The translations under genes were made by a program, and so were the position numbers. Shown here in pieces: positions 32,935 to 42,273 of a stretch of DNA of 62,043 bases; positions within the stretch are counted from its first letter, which is position 1; each line of letters starts with the position of its first letter. The DNA is taken from the NCBI RefSeq assembly GCF_014212125.1, contig NZ_JACJVP010000038.1, forward strand, positions 1 to 62,043, in the 5' to 3' direction. The notes beneath the pieces are model-generated. The model was not told the origin of the DNA, searched no databases, and was given only the letters and a program-made list of their open reading frames with translations. Origin of the DNA: Cohnella nanjingensis (GTDB lineage Bacteria; Bacillota; Bacilli; Paenibacillales; Paenibacillaceae).

Positions 32935-34845
32935 ATGACGGCTATCTCTCCGCAACTCTCCCAGGAAGATTTGTACTTGTTCAACCACGGCGAGCTGTTC
33001 CGTGCCTATCGGTCGTTCGGAGCGCATATAACAGAGGACGGCGGTCTTCGCGGCGTACGATTCGCCGTATGGGCGCCTAACGCGCGGGAGGTTCGGGTAG
33101 CGGGTCCGTTCAACGGATGGGACGGCGAACGCCACGCCCTGGCCCAAGCCGGAACGACCGGCGTCTGGCACGGCTTCGTCCCGGGAATGGGCGAGGGCGA
33201 CCTCTACAAGTACGAGCTGATCGACGCGTTTGGCCGCCGGTCGCTGAAGGCGGACCCCTTCGCTTTCCGGTCGGAGCTCCGGCCCGGAACGGCATCCGTC
33301 GTCGCTCGCCTGAACGGCAATGACCGGCAGGATCGGGCGTGGCAAGAACGGAAGCGCGGCAGCCCGCCTTACGAGCGGCCGATGCTCATCTACGAGGTGC
33401 ATCTGGGGTCTTGGAAGATCGACGGTCCCGAACAATTCTGGACCTATGAGCGCCTCGCCGACGAGTTGGTCGATTACGCCGTCTCGATGGGATATACCCA
33501 TCTGGAGGTGATGCCGCTCGCGGAGCACCCGCTCGACTTGTCTTGGGGCTATCAGGCGACCGGCTATTATGCGGCGACCGCCCGCTACGGCCCGCCAGAC
33601 GGCTTGCAGACGCTCATCGACCGCTGCCATCGCAGCGGGATCGGGGTGCTGCTCGATTGGGTGCCCGGCCATTTCTGCAAGGACGATCACGGCCTGCGCC
33701 TGTTCGACGGGACGCCGCTGTATGAGCACGCGGATGCCCGCCTCGCGGAGAAGCCGCTCTGGGGGACGCTCGCCTTCGACTTCGGCAAACCCGAGGTGCA
33801 GAGCTTCCTGATCTCCAACGCCTTGTTCTGGCTCGACGTCTACCGCTTCGACGGGCTTCGGGTCGACGCCGTCGCCAGCATGATCGACCTGCACTTCGAC
33901 AAGCCGTCCGACATGCACACGTTCAACCGGCACGGCGGCACCGAATACCTGGAAGCCCTGCAATTTCTCCGCAAGCTGAACGAGACCGTATTCCGTTACT
34001 ATCCCGACACCCTCGTCGTCGCAGAAGATTCCTCCGCTTGGCCGTCCGTCACCGGTCCTACTTACCTCGGCGGATTGGGATTCAACTACAAATGGAACAT
34101 GGGTTGGATGAACGACTTGCTCCGCTACATGGAGACGCCGCCCGACCGACGTTCCGAATGCCACGCTCTTGCTACGTTTTCCATGATGTACGCCTACACC
34201 GAGAATTACGTCCTGCCGCTGTCCCACGACGAAGTCGTGCACGGCAAGCGGTCGCTGTTGAACAAGATGCCCGGCGCCTATGAACAAAAGTTCGCCAATC
34301 TCCGCCTGTTCTACGGCTATTGGATGACGCATCCCGGGAAGAAACTGCTCTTCATGGGTGGGGAGTTCGGTCAATTCGACGAATGGAAGGACGCCGCCCA
34401 ACTGGATTGGACGATACTGGACTATCCGCTCCACGCCGCGATGCAGCGGTATACGCGCGATCTGAACGCCATGTACGTCGCGGAGCCTGCTCTGTGGCAG
34501 CGGGACCATGCGCCGGACGGGTTCGCCTGGATCGACGCCGACAACGCCGCGCAGAGCGTGCTGTCCTACATCCGCCGAGCGAGCTCGCCCAAGCGTCATC
34601 TGATCACCGTCTGCAACTTCTCCGGCGTCGCTTACCCGGCGTTCCGGATCGGCGTGCCCGAGGGGACGTCTTACCGCCTCGTCCTGCATAGCGACGCGGC
34701 CGACTACGGGGGCGAGGGCGCGCGCGTCCCCCGCAGCTTCAAGGCCGAACGCCGCCCGCTTCACGGACAGCCTTTCAGTGTCGAGATCCCATTGCCCCGT
34801 CTTACGTTCCTGCTGCTGGAGCCAGATTCGGCGGTCGCCGACTAG
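32935..34845 (+). CDS. glgB: 1,4-alpha-glucan branching enzyme
   Basis: A 636-residue GH13 enzyme that introduces alpha-1,6 branches into glycogen. An N-terminal CBM48 domain (RFAVWAPNAREVRVAGPFNGW) precedes the TIM barrel. Catalytic residues are Asp311 (FDGLRVDAV), Glu364 (VVAEDSSAWP) and Asp432 (LPLSHDEVVHGKRSLL); a C-terminal beta domain closes the protein. AAGGAGG lies upstream of ATG 32935. It is the first gene of the operon, 41 bp before glgC. Confidence 0.95.
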   Translation: MTAISPQLSQEDLYLFNHGELFRAYRSFGAHITEDGGLRGVRFAVWAPNAREVRVAGPFNGWDGERHALAQAGTTGVWHGFVPGMGEGDLYKYELIDAFGRRSLKADPFAFRSELRPGTASVVARLNGNDRQDRAWQERKRGSPPYERPMLIYEVHLGSWKIDGPEQFWTYERLADELVDYAVSMGYTHLEVMPLAEHPLDLSWGYQATGYYAATARYGPPDGLQTLIDRCHRSGIGVLLDWVPGHFCKDDHGLRLFDGTPLYEHADARLAEKPLWGTLAFDFGKPEVQSFLISNALFWLDVYRFDGLRVDAVASMIDLHFDKPSDMHTFNRHGGTEYLEALQFLRKLNETVFRYYPDTLVVAEDSSAWPSVTGPTYLGGLGFNYKWNMGWMNDLLRYMETPPDRRSECHALATFSMMYAYTENYVLPLSHDEVVHGKRSLLNKMPGAYEQKFANLRLFYGYWMTHPGKKLLFMGGEFGQFDEWKDAAQLDWTILDYPLHAAMQRYTRDLNAMYVAEPALWQRDHAPDGFAWIDADNAAQSVLSYIRRASSPKRHLITVCNFSGVAYPAFRIGVPEGTSYRLVLHSDAADYGGEGARVPRSFKAERRPLHGQPFSVEIPLPRLTFLLLEPDSAVAD

Positions 34846-34886
34846 CTTCGGGATACCTATACCAAGAGAGAGAGCGAGGAGCGTTC

Positions 34887-36056
34887 ATGAAGCAACGCAG
34901 CGAATGCATTGCCATGTTGTTGGCCGGCGGGGAAGGACGCCGCCTGGGCGTCCTGACCAAAGATCTCGCCAAACCGGCCGTACACTTCGGCGGGAAGTAC
35001 CGCATCATCGATTTCACGCTGAGCAACTGCGTCAATTCGGGGATCGACACGGTCGGCGTCCTCACGCAATACCAGCCGCTCGTCCTGAACCAGTATCTGG
35101 GCATCGGCAGCCCTTGGGGGCTGGATCGCCGGGACGGGGGCATGCACGTCCTGCCGCCCTACGTCCGGCAGAAAGGCGGCGTCTGGTACAAAGGAACGGC
35201 GAACGCGATCTATCAGAACATGGGCTTCATCGAACGCTACGATCCGGAGTACGTGCTCATCATCTCCGGCGACCATATCTACAAGATGGATTATGACCTG
35301 CTGCTCGAATCGCACAAGCGCAACCGGGCGGACGCGACGCTAGCGGTCATCACCGTGCCTTGGGCCGACGCGAGCCGCTTCGGCATCCTGAGCGTAGACG
35401 AGGAGGACCGGGTGGTCGAATTCGCGGAGAAGCCCAAGCAGCCGAAGAGCAATCTCGCCTCGATGGGCGTCTACATCTTCTCTTGGCCGGTGCTGCGGGA
35501 CGCGCTCATGCGCGACGAAGCGCAGAGCGGTTCCTCGAACGACTTCGGCAAGGACGTCATTCCGACGCTGCTGCGCGAAGGGGCGAGGCTGTACGCCCAT
35601 CGGTTCGGGGGCTACTGGAAGGACGTCGGGACGATCGATAGCCTCTGGGAGGCGAACATGGATCTGCTTGCGGATGAGCCCGCGCTCGATCTGAACGATC
35701 GCGCTTGGCGGATCTACTCCGTCAATCCGAATCGCCCCGCCCACTATCTGTCCCCGCAAGCCAGCGTCCAGAACTCGCTGATCAACGAAGGCTGCGTCGT
35801 TCAGGGGCAAGTGAACCGGTCGGTGCTCTTCCACGGCGTCCGCATCGGCGAGGGCAGCATGATCGAAGACGCGGTCATCATGCCGCACGCCGTCATCGGC
35901 CGCAACGTCCGGATCGTCCGCGCGATCGTCGGCGAAGGCGCGATCGTCGGGGACGGCTGCACGATCGGCGCCATCGACGCCGAGGAGATCGCGGTCGTCG
36001 GCAGCGGCGACCATATCGAAGCGGAACCGAAGCTGGAGGAGGCGAACCCGGTATGA
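34887..36056 (+). CDS. glgC: Glucose-1-phosphate adenylyltransferase, catalytic subunit
   Basis: A 389-residue ADP-glucose pyrophosphorylase. The N-terminal nucleotidyltransferase domain has LAGGEGRRLGVLTKDLAKPAVHFGGKYRIIDF, GTANAIYQN and SGDHIYKMDY; FAEKPKQP and the ASMGVYIF segment line the sugar site; the C-terminal left-handed beta-helix carries repeated isoleucine-rich hexapeptides. It supplies ADP-glucose for GlgA. Its stop overlaps the start of glgD (ATGA), as expected for a GlgC-GlgD heterotetramer made in equal amounts. Confidence 0.95.
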   Translation: MKQRSECIAMLLAGGEGRRLGVLTKDLAKPAVHFGGKYRIIDFTLSNCVNSGIDTVGVLTQYQPLVLNQYLGIGSPWGLDRRDGGMHVLPPYVRQKGGVWYKGTANAIYQNMGFIERYDPEYVLIISGDHIYKMDYDLLLESHKRNRADATLAVITVPWADASRFGILSVDEEDRVVEFAEKPKQPKSNLASMGVYIFSWPVLRDALMRDEAQSGSSNDFGKDVIPTLLREGARLYAHRFGGYWKDVGTIDSLWEANMDLLADEPALDLNDRAWRIYSVNPNRPAHYLSPQASVQNSLINEGCVVQGQVNRSVLFHGVRIGEGSMIEDAVIMPHAVIGRNVRIVRAIVGEGAIVGDGCTIGAIDAEEIAVVGSGDHIEAEPKLEEANPV

Positions 36057-37165
36057 AGCTGTCCTTGATGGGCGTTATCAATCTGATTCACGAGACCGAG
36101 GAGATGGGGACGCTGACGGCGAACCGCTGCCTGGCCACGGTGCCGTTCGGCGGCCGTTACCGGCTCATCGATTTCGCGCTGTCCTCGATGGTGAACTCCG
36201 GCATTCCGAAGGTGGCCATCTTCGCGCATACGAAGTACCGCTCCCTGATCGACCATCTCGGTTCGGGCGGCAACTGGGACCTGCACCGCAAGCAGAGCGG
36301 ACTGTTCGTCCTGCCTCCCGCCATGGAGAGCCAATCCGACTTCGGCAAAGGCGATTTGTACCATTTCTACCGTCACCGGGACTACTTCGCCCGCAGTCCG
36401 CTCGAGTATGTCGTCATCGCGCGCAGCCATATGGTGTGCAACATCGACTTTGGCCGGGTGCTGGCCCATCATCGGGAACGGAACGCCGACATTACCGTCG
36501 TCTGCAAGCGGTGGCCGAACGCCGAGACGGGTCTGACCCGCAAGGCGGAGCTGGACGCGGACGGCCGGGTCGTCGATATGCAGGATCATTACGGCCGCCT
36601 CGCCTCGGACATCGTGTCGATGGAGATGTACGTGCTCCGCAAGGAGCTGCTGCTGGACTTGGTGGAGACTTCGCTGGCGCAAGGGAAAGACCACTTCGTC
36701 CGTCACGCGATCCTCTCGCGCCTGCAGGAGCTGCACGTCAGCGCCTATCTGCACGAGGGGGTGCTGGGCGTCGTGAACAGCATTCCGGCGTTCTATAGGC
36801 ACAACATGGAGCTGTTGAAGCCGGAAGTGTGGAACGAGCTGTTCTTCTCCCCGGGACCGATCTATACGAAGGTGAAGGACGAGCCGCCGACCCGCTACCG
36901 GAGCGGCTCCCAAGTGTCCGGCTCGCTCGTCGCGAACGGCTGCGAGATCGAGGGTTCGGTGCAGGGGAGCATCCTGTTCCGGGGCGTCAAGATCCGCAAA
37001 GGCGCGGTCGTCCGCAACAGCATCGTCATGCAGAACGGCGTCATCGGCGAAGACGGGGCGCTGGAAAATTGCATTCTCGACAAGGAAGTGGAGATCCGGC
37101 CGCAGCAGCAGCTCAAAGGTTCGTCGCACATGCCGTTCCTTGCGCTGAAGCGCAATGTCATCTAG
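36053..37165 (+). CDS. glgD: Glucose-1-phosphate adenylyltransferase, GlgD subunit
   Basis: A 370-residue paralogue of GlgC in which the catalytic signature is lost: the N-terminal GGxGxRL loop is replaced by LIHETEEMGTLTANRCLATVPFGG, and SGDH becomes ARSHMVCNIDFG. This is the usual GlgD pattern in Bacilli, where the subunit modifies GlgC activity. The C-terminal beta-helix is intact. ATG 36053 overlaps the glgC stop; the frame is open far upstream within glgC but only in antiparallel-looking Arg-rich sequence. Confidence 0.93.
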   Translation: MKLSLMGVINLIHETEEMGTLTANRCLATVPFGGRYRLIDFALSSMVNSGIPKVAIFAHTKYRSLIDHLGSGGNWDLHRKQSGLFVLPPAMESQSDFGKGDLYHFYRHRDYFARSPLEYVVIARSHMVCNIDFGRVLAHHRERNADITVVCKRWPNAETGLTRKAELDADGRVVDMQDHYGRLASDIVSMEMYVLRKELLLDLVETSLAQGKDHFVRHAILSRLQELHVSAYLHEGVLGVVNSIPAFYRHNMELLKPEVWNELFFSPGPIYTKVKDEPPTRYRSGSQVSGSLVANGCEIEGSVQGSILFRGVKIRKGAVVRNSIVMQNGVIGEDGALENCILDKEVEIRPQQQLKGSSHMPFLALKRNVI

Positions 37166-37193
37166 ACGGCCGATCGGAGAGGGGAGGATGGCG

Positions 37194-38621
37194 ATGAACG
37201 TCTGGTTCGTCGCGTCGGAGGCCGTTCCGCTGGTGAAGACGGGCGGTCTCGCAGACGTGGTCGGCGCGCTGCCCAAAGCGCTCGCGGCTCGCGGCGTGGA
37301 CGTCACGGTAGTGCTGCCGAAGTACGGAGAGATTCCCGACCGTTATCTGGAGGGCGCGGTCGACAAGGGGTACTGCTACGTGACGATGGGATGGCGGCGG
37401 CAATATTGCGGTCTGCTGGAGATCGAGGCGGACGGCGTCCGCTTCCTGCTCGTCGACAACGAATATTACTTCAAACGCGGCTATCTCTACGGATACGGGG
37501 ACGAAGCGGAGCGGTTCGTGTTCTTCGGCTTCGCCGTCGCCGAAGCGCTCGCGCGGACCGAGCGGCTGCCGGACGTGGTGCACTGCCACGACTGGCAGAC
37601 CGGGCTCGTCCCGTTCCTGCTGCGGACGCGGTACGCATACGATCCGGGCCTGCGCAACGTCCGAACCGTCTTCACGATTCACAATTTGCAATATCAAGGC
37701 GTGTTCTCGAGGGGACTCCTGCAGGATCTGCTCTCGGTCGGCGACGATCTGCTCGGCGAGGACGGACTGGAATTCTACGGCGCGGCGAGCTGCATGAAGG
37801 CGGGGCTCAAGTATGCGGACAAGCTGACGACGGTCAGCCCGACCTACGCCCGCGAGATTCAGTCGCCCGAATTCGGGGAAAAGCTGGACGGCGTGCTGCG
37901 CGAACGCGCGGGAGACCTGGTAGGCGTCATCAACGGCATCGATACGGCGTCCTACGATCCGATGCGCGATCCGCATTTGAAGGTGCCTTATCGGCAATCG
38001 CTGGCCAAGAAACGGCTGAACAAGCTCGCGCTGCAGGAGGAATTGGGCTTGCAGGTCGACGCCGAAGCGCCGCTCGTCGGCATCGTCTCCAGGCTCGTGC
38101 TGCAGAAAGGTTTCGATCTGATCGGCGAAGCGCTGCCCGCGCTGATGGGCGAACGCTTGCAGCTCGCGGTGCTGGGCTCGGGCGACCCCCGCTTCGAAGG
38201 TATGCTGCGCGAAGCGATCGGCCGCTATCCCGGCCGGATCGCCGTCTGGTTCGGATTCAACGAAGGGCTGGCGCGCCGCATCTATGCGGCATCGGACTTG
38301 TTCCTCATGCCGTCCCGGTTCGAGCCCTGCGGATTGAGCCAGCTGATCTCTCTCCGTTACCGCACCGTGCCGATCGTTCGCGAGACGGGCGGGCTGCGCG
38401 ATACGGTCGAGGCGTACAACGAGTACGAGGGGACGGGGAACGGCTTCAGCTTCGGTCCCGCGACCGCGCACGACATGCTGTACACCGTTCGTCGAGCGCT
38501 GGCTTTCTACGAGGACGAAGAGGCTTGGCGGCGAATCGTGGCGAACGGCGCCAAGCGGGATTACGGCTGGGACCACTCCGCCAAGCAATACGAGCAGCTC
38601 TATCGAACGCTCGCTCAATAG
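37194..38621 (+). CDS. glgA: Glycogen synthase (ADP-glucose type)
   Basis: A 475-residue GT5 enzyme that adds glucose from ADP-glucose to glycogen. N-terminal FVASEAVPLVKTGGLADVVGALP contains the KTGGL motif; HCHDWQTGLVPFLL, FTIHNLQYQG and VSPTYAREI follow; the C-terminal domain has IVSRLVLQKGFDLI and MPSRFEPCGLSQLISL. ATG 37194 has GGGGAGG 6 bp upstream; ATG 37188 abuts that site and is less likely. It starts 28 bp after glgD. Confidence 0.94.
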   Translation: MNVWFVASEAVPLVKTGGLADVVGALPKALAARGVDVTVVLPKYGEIPDRYLEGAVDKGYCYVTMGWRRQYCGLLEIEADGVRFLLVDNEYYFKRGYLYGYGDEAERFVFFGFAVAEALARTERLPDVVHCHDWQTGLVPFLLRTRYAYDPGLRNVRTVFTIHNLQYQGVFSRGLLQDLLSVGDDLLGEDGLEFYGAASCMKAGLKYADKLTTVSPTYAREIQSPEFGEKLDGVLRERAGDLVGVINGIDTASYDPMRDPHLKVPYRQSLAKKRLNKLALQEELGLQVDAEAPLVGIVSRLVLQKGFDLIGEALPALMGERLQLAVLGSGDPRFEGMLREAIGRYPGRIAVWFGFNEGLARRIYAASDLFLMPSRFEPCGLSQLISLRYRTVPIVRETGGLRDTVEAYNEYEGTGNGFSFGPATAHDMLYTVRRALAFYEDEEAWRRIVANGAKRDYGWDHSAKQYEQLYRTLAQ

Positions 38622-38639
38622 GGAGAGGATGGAATTTTT

Positions 38640-40622
38640 ATGGCACGGCATCTGGTCATCGGCAACGGCAAAATGCTCGTCAACCTGGACAACCACTGCT
38701 ACATGCGCGATCTTTACTTTCCCTACGTCGGCCAGCTCAACCATACCGGCGGACAGCCCTGCCGTTTCGGCGTCTGGTGCAACGGCAAGTTCGTCTGGCT
38801 GGACGATCCCGCGTGGGAGATCGAGCTCGGCTATATCGAGAATTCGCTCGTCACGAACGTGACCGCCCGGCATGAAGGACTCGGGCTGGAGCTGAACATG
38901 AACGACGGCATCCATCAGCGGGAATGCATCTATCTGAAGCGGGTCGTCGTCCGCAATCTGACTTCGGATCCGAAGGACGTCCGGGTGTTTTTCCACCAGG
39001 ATCTCATGATCGACGGCAACGAAGTCGGCGACACGGCTGCCTACTATCCGTCGAACCGCACGGTGTTCCACTACAAGCGCTCGTCCTACTTCATGTTCAA
39101 CGGGCGTTCGCAGACCGGCGGCATCCACCAATACTCGACCGGGATCAAGCGGTTCCACTCCGCCGAAGGGACGTGGCGGGATGCGGAGGACGGCGACCTG
39201 TCGGGCAACGCGATCGCGCAAGGCTCGGTGGACAGCACGATCGGCTTCCGCGTCGAGCTGCCCGGCGGGAGCGAAAGTACGCTGTACTACTGGATGTCGG
39301 TCGGGGAAAATCTGGAGGAAGTCAAGCGGCTCGATCAATACGTGCAGGAGAGCCACCCGGAGAAGCTGCTCAGCCGGATCGTCATCTACTGGAATCATTG
39401 GCTGACGAAGGTCGGCAGCCATTTCCGCTTCGGCGACCTGCCGAGCGAGGTGGTGCGCCTGTTCAAGCACAGCCTGCTCATCGTGCGGACGCAGATCGAC
39501 GAACGGGGGGCCATCTTGGCCGCCAACGACACGGATATCCTCCAGTACAACCGCGATCACTACAGCTACATGTGGCCGCGCGACGGCGCGCTCATCGCGG
39601 ACGCGATGTCGATGGCGGGCTACCACGGGACGATCGCTCCGTTCTTCGACTTCTGCGGGAAGGCGTTGTCCCCGGAAGGTTACCTGTACCACAAATACAA
39701 TCCGGACGGCACGGTCGGCTCAAGCTGGCATCCGTACGTCGTGCAGGGCGCGTCCCGTCTTCCGATCCAAGAGGACGAGACGGCGCTCGTCCTCTTCGCG
39801 CTCTGGAAGGACTACGAACGCCACGGGGAGATCGAGCTGCCGCAGTCGCTCTATCCGACGCTGGTGCGCAAAGCGGCCTCGTTTCTCTGCGATTATGTAG
39901 ATCCTTCGCTAGGGTTGCCGTTGCCGAGTTATGATCTCTGGGAGGAACGCTACGGCATCTGGACGTACACCGTCGCCGCGGTCTACGGCGGTTTGATGGG
40001 GGCGGCCTACTTCGCGGATCTGTTCGGCGACTACGAGCGCAGCGACCGGTACCGCAACGTCGCGGAGCGGATGAAGCTGGGGATGCTGACGCATCTGTGG
40101 GACGAGGAAGCGGGTCGCTTCGCGCGAGGTCTCGTCCAGCGGGACGGCCGTTGGGAGAAAGACATGACGATCGAGAGCAGCCTCTTCGGCCTATTCGAAT
40201 TCGGCGTGTTGCCTGCAGATGACGACCGTGTATCGCGGACGATGCAAGCGATCGAACAGGGCTTGTCGGTGCGCACGGAGGTCGGGGGCGTCGCCCGGTA
40301 CACGAACGATTACTACTTCCAGCAGACTGGCGACGTAGAGCGCGTGCCGGGGAATCCGTGGGTCATCTGCACGCTGTGGGTGGCGGACTTCCAGATCGAG
40401 ACGGCCCGGTCGCTGGCCGATCTGGAACGTCCCCGGGCGGCGCTCGAGTCGATCGTCCGGCGGACGCTCGAGGGCGGCAACCTGCCGGAGCAGGTACACC
40501 CGATCGACGGCACGCCGCTGTCGGTCGCGCCGCTGACTTGGTCGCACGCGACCTACATCAAGAGCGTGTGCCGGTACGTTCGCAAGCGGGAGCAGCTGTC
40601 GAGCGCGCTGGGCGAGATTTAA
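38640..40622 (+). CDS. GH15 glucoamylase-like enzyme at the end of the glycogen operon
   Basis: A 660-residue protein with an N-terminal beta-sandwich (to about residue 270) and an (alpha/alpha)6 barrel. The region QYNRDHYSYMWPRDGALIADAM is typical of prokaryotic GH15. Likely catalytic pair: Glu380 (or 378) in PIQEDETALVLFAL and Glu617 in NLPEQVHPIDG. No signal peptide is present, so it acts in the cytoplasm. It starts 18 bp after glgA with GAGAGGATGG upstream, so it is the last operon gene. Relatives release glucose from alpha-glucans, though some GH15 proteins are trehalases or dextranases. It occupies the place where Bacillus has glgP. Confidence 0.88.
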   Translation: MARHLVIGNGKMLVNLDNHCYMRDLYFPYVGQLNHTGGQPCRFGVWCNGKFVWLDDPAWEIELGYIENSLVTNVTARHEGLGLELNMNDGIHQRECIYLKRVVVRNLTSDPKDVRVFFHQDLMIDGNEVGDTAAYYPSNRTVFHYKRSSYFMFNGRSQTGGIHQYSTGIKRFHSAEGTWRDAEDGDLSGNAIAQGSVDSTIGFRVELPGGSESTLYYWMSVGENLEEVKRLDQYVQESHPEKLLSRIVIYWNHWLTKVGSHFRFGDLPSEVVRLFKHSLLIVRTQIDERGAILAANDTDILQYNRDHYSYMWPRDGALIADAMSMAGYHGTIAPFFDFCGKALSPEGYLYHKYNPDGTVGSSWHPYVVQGASRLPIQEDETALVLFALWKDYERHGEIELPQSLYPTLVRKAASFLCDYVDPSLGLPLPSYDLWEERYGIWTYTVAAVYGGLMGAAYFADLFGDYERSDRYRNVAERMKLGMLTHLWDEEAGRFARGLVQRDGRWEKDMTIESSLFGLFEFGVLPADDDRVSRTMQAIEQGLSVRTEVGGVARYTNDYYFQQTGDVERVPGNPWVICTLWVADFQIETARSLADLERPRAALESIVRRTLEGGNLPEQVHPIDGTPLSVAPLTWSHATYIKSVCRYVRKREQLSSALGEI

Positions 40623-40637
40623 TATCATGGCGGAGAG

Positions 40638-40671
40638 CCCTTTCCTTGCGGCGCGGCGGGAAAGGGTTTTT
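40638..40671 (+). terminator. Terminator of the glycogen operon
   Basis: CCCTTTCC (40638-40645) pairs with GGAAAGGG (40659-40666), then TTTTT. Confidence 0.85.
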
Positions 40672-40684
40672 CGTTGCCTTTGCA

Positions 40685-41055
40685 CGATATCCCCTTCGCT
40701 CAGGTGCTGCATTTGTCGTTCGAATTAACTCGTTTATTCGGTATCCCTTTCGCTCAGGTCGTTCCATGTGGTGCTCGAAGTATCCCGTTTGAACGATATC
40801 CCTTTCGCTCAGGAGATGATCGCATTCCGCATTGGAATGAGCCAAAATGAGGTTGCGCTGGAGTTGTTGGTTTGGTTTTGTTGGAGTAGAGAGAGTGAAA
40901 AATCGTAGGTGATATTTCCTGATCGAAGGGGATATCGTTAGAACGTCTTGACGGCGCTTCCTGATCGAAGGGGATATCGTCAGAACGTCATGTCTGGGTT
41001 CCCTGATCGAAGGGGATATCGTCAAAACGGTCGCGAGCAAGAGCGAAGGGGATGT
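40685..41055. repeat. Two opposed tandem arrays of a GATATCCCCTTCG element
   Basis: Plus-strand copies CGATATCCCCTTCGCTCAGG at 40685, a GTATCCCTTTCGCTCAGG variant at 40740 and CGATATCCCTTTCGCTCAGG at 40794 are spaced 54-55 bp. After a 104-bp centre come minus-oriented copies CCTGATCGAAGGGGATATCG at 40918, 40960 and 41002, exactly 42 bp apart, with a decayed copy near 41042. The whole forms a large inverted arrangement in the 519-bp gap between the glycogen operon and an AraC gene. The central part 40814-40917 shows no gene. Confidence 0.9.
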
Positions 41056-41110
41056 TGCTGAATCGAGGGTTGTCGAAGCCGAGCCATGTGGGAGGAGCCT
41101 AGCCAACGTA

Positions 41111-41138
41111 AAAAAGGAACCCTGCCATGAGGGTTCCT
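41111..41138 (-). terminator. Terminator of the AraC gene
   Basis: On the minus strand AGGAACCCT (41138-41130) pairs with AGGGTTCCT (41123-41115), followed by a T run. It lies directly after the stop. Confidence 0.85.
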
Positions 41139-41141
41139 GCT

Positions 41142-42077
41142 TCATTCCTGCATCCAGAGCTGTCCTGCGCGCGCTTGGGCTTCGTCGGACATCCTGCGGC
41201 GGTAGGCTTCGGGCGTGCAGCCTATCGCGGCTTTGAATTGGCGGCTAAAATGCGCGAGGTGCGCAAAACCGACCGACTGCGCGACCTCCGTCACGGAGAG
41301 GTGAGGCGTCAACTTGAACTGAATCTTCGCCTGGTTGATGCGCCGGTTGTACAGAAATTGAAAGACGGTCGTACCCGTAACTTCCTTGAACAAATTCGAC
41401 AAGTAGGTCTTCGAGAGGTGAAGCGCATCGGCGACGCGCTCCAGCGTGACCGGCTCGTGGTAGTGCGCTTCGAGAAAGCTGATGACCCGTTGGATGTGCC
41501 GCTCCCGTTCGGAGCGGTGCAGGCGTTCGTCCATCGAAGTGCCGCACCAGCCCTTGATGAGATACAGCAGCTCGATGAACCGAAGCGCGAACCGTTCGTA
41601 CGCATAGGGGCTGGCCGCTTCGCCGGTCTGATCCTTCGTCTCCGCCTCGGTCTGCATCTTGGCTTGCTCGTAAAGGCCGCCCATGTCCGCCAGCATGCGC
41701 TCCGCTTCCGCCCTCGCCACGCCGGACAGCGGCAGTCGGGCGTTGCGCAGCTCCTCGAAGGGCTGAAGCAGCGACTCCGAGATGGAGGCGGGCACCAGCG
41801 TCCGCAGGTACGCGGGATCGAAGTGGATGGTCGTCCGGATATACGGGACGTGAGGCGCCGGATTCGGACAGTGCAGCGTCATCCCGTGCATCAGGATAAG
41901 ATCGCCGGGCGCCAGCGTCATGAGTTTGTCCCCGATCAAGTAGGTGCACAAGCCTTCGTGAAAATAGTAGATCTCATAAAACGGATGCGAGTGGTACGAC
42001 CCGGGGGCCATCGCTCCGTCGCTGCGGAATCCCATCTCGATCGGTTGAATCCATTGTATATAGGGCGGATTGGGCAA
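41142..42077 (-). CDS. AraC-family regulator
   Basis: A 311-residue regulator: N-terminal cupin (SYHSHPFYEIYYFHEGLCTYLIG, LAPGDLILMHGMTLHCPNP), a central linker, and a C-terminal double helix-turn-helix (LERVADALHLSKTYLSNLFKEVTGTTV and VTEVAQSVGFAHLAHFSRQFKAAIGCTPEAYR). The start is TTG 42077 with GGGAGG 6 bp upstream. It lies downstream of, and on the same strand as, the isomerase-dehydrogenase cluster but is separated from it by 181 bp of tandem repeat, so it may or may not regulate that cluster. Confidence 0.85.
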   Translation of the reverse strand: MPNPPYIQWIQPIEMGFRSDGAMAPGSYHSHPFYEIYYFHEGLCTYLIGDKLMTLAPGDLILMHGMTLHCPNPAPHVPYIRTTIHFDPAYLRTLVPASISESLLQPFEELRNARLPLSGVARAEAERMLADMGGLYEQAKMQTEAETKDQTGEAASPYAYERFALRFIELLYLIKGWCGTSMDERLHRSERERHIQRVISFLEAHYHEPVTLERVADALHLSKTYLSNLFKEVTGTTVFQFLYNRRINQAKIQFKLTPHLSVTEVAQSVGFAHLAHFSRQFKAAIGCTPEAYRRRMSDEAQARAGQLWMQE

Positions 42078-42141
42078 GGGAGACCTCCCGCAACCCGGTG
42101 CGTCGTTCGCCGGGTTCTGAGAGTGATTGTACCATGTCTCG

Positions 42142-42273
42142 CCGCCGATATCAGCCTGCCGCCCGCACCGTGTCTTCCCGCCGATAACGGCTCGGCAGTC
42201 GCAACCGTGACTTGCCGCGGTATCGGCCCGGCACTCGCGCTGTGTATTCCCGCCGATATCAGCCCGTCACCCG
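42142..42273. repeat. Tandem repeat of about 36 bp, four units
   Basis: Units starting CCGCCGATATCAGC or variants begin at 42142, 42178, about 42215 and 42248, each followed by a GCACCGTGT-like tail. Spacing is 36, about 37 and 33 bp. The last unit runs into the 3' end of the Gfo/Idh gene, so its final codons are part of the repeat. Confidence 0.8.

Noticed and set aside
37158..39692. 844-codon minus-strand frame opposite glgA and GH15
   Set aside because: Shadow frame spanning two real genes and their junction; no domain.
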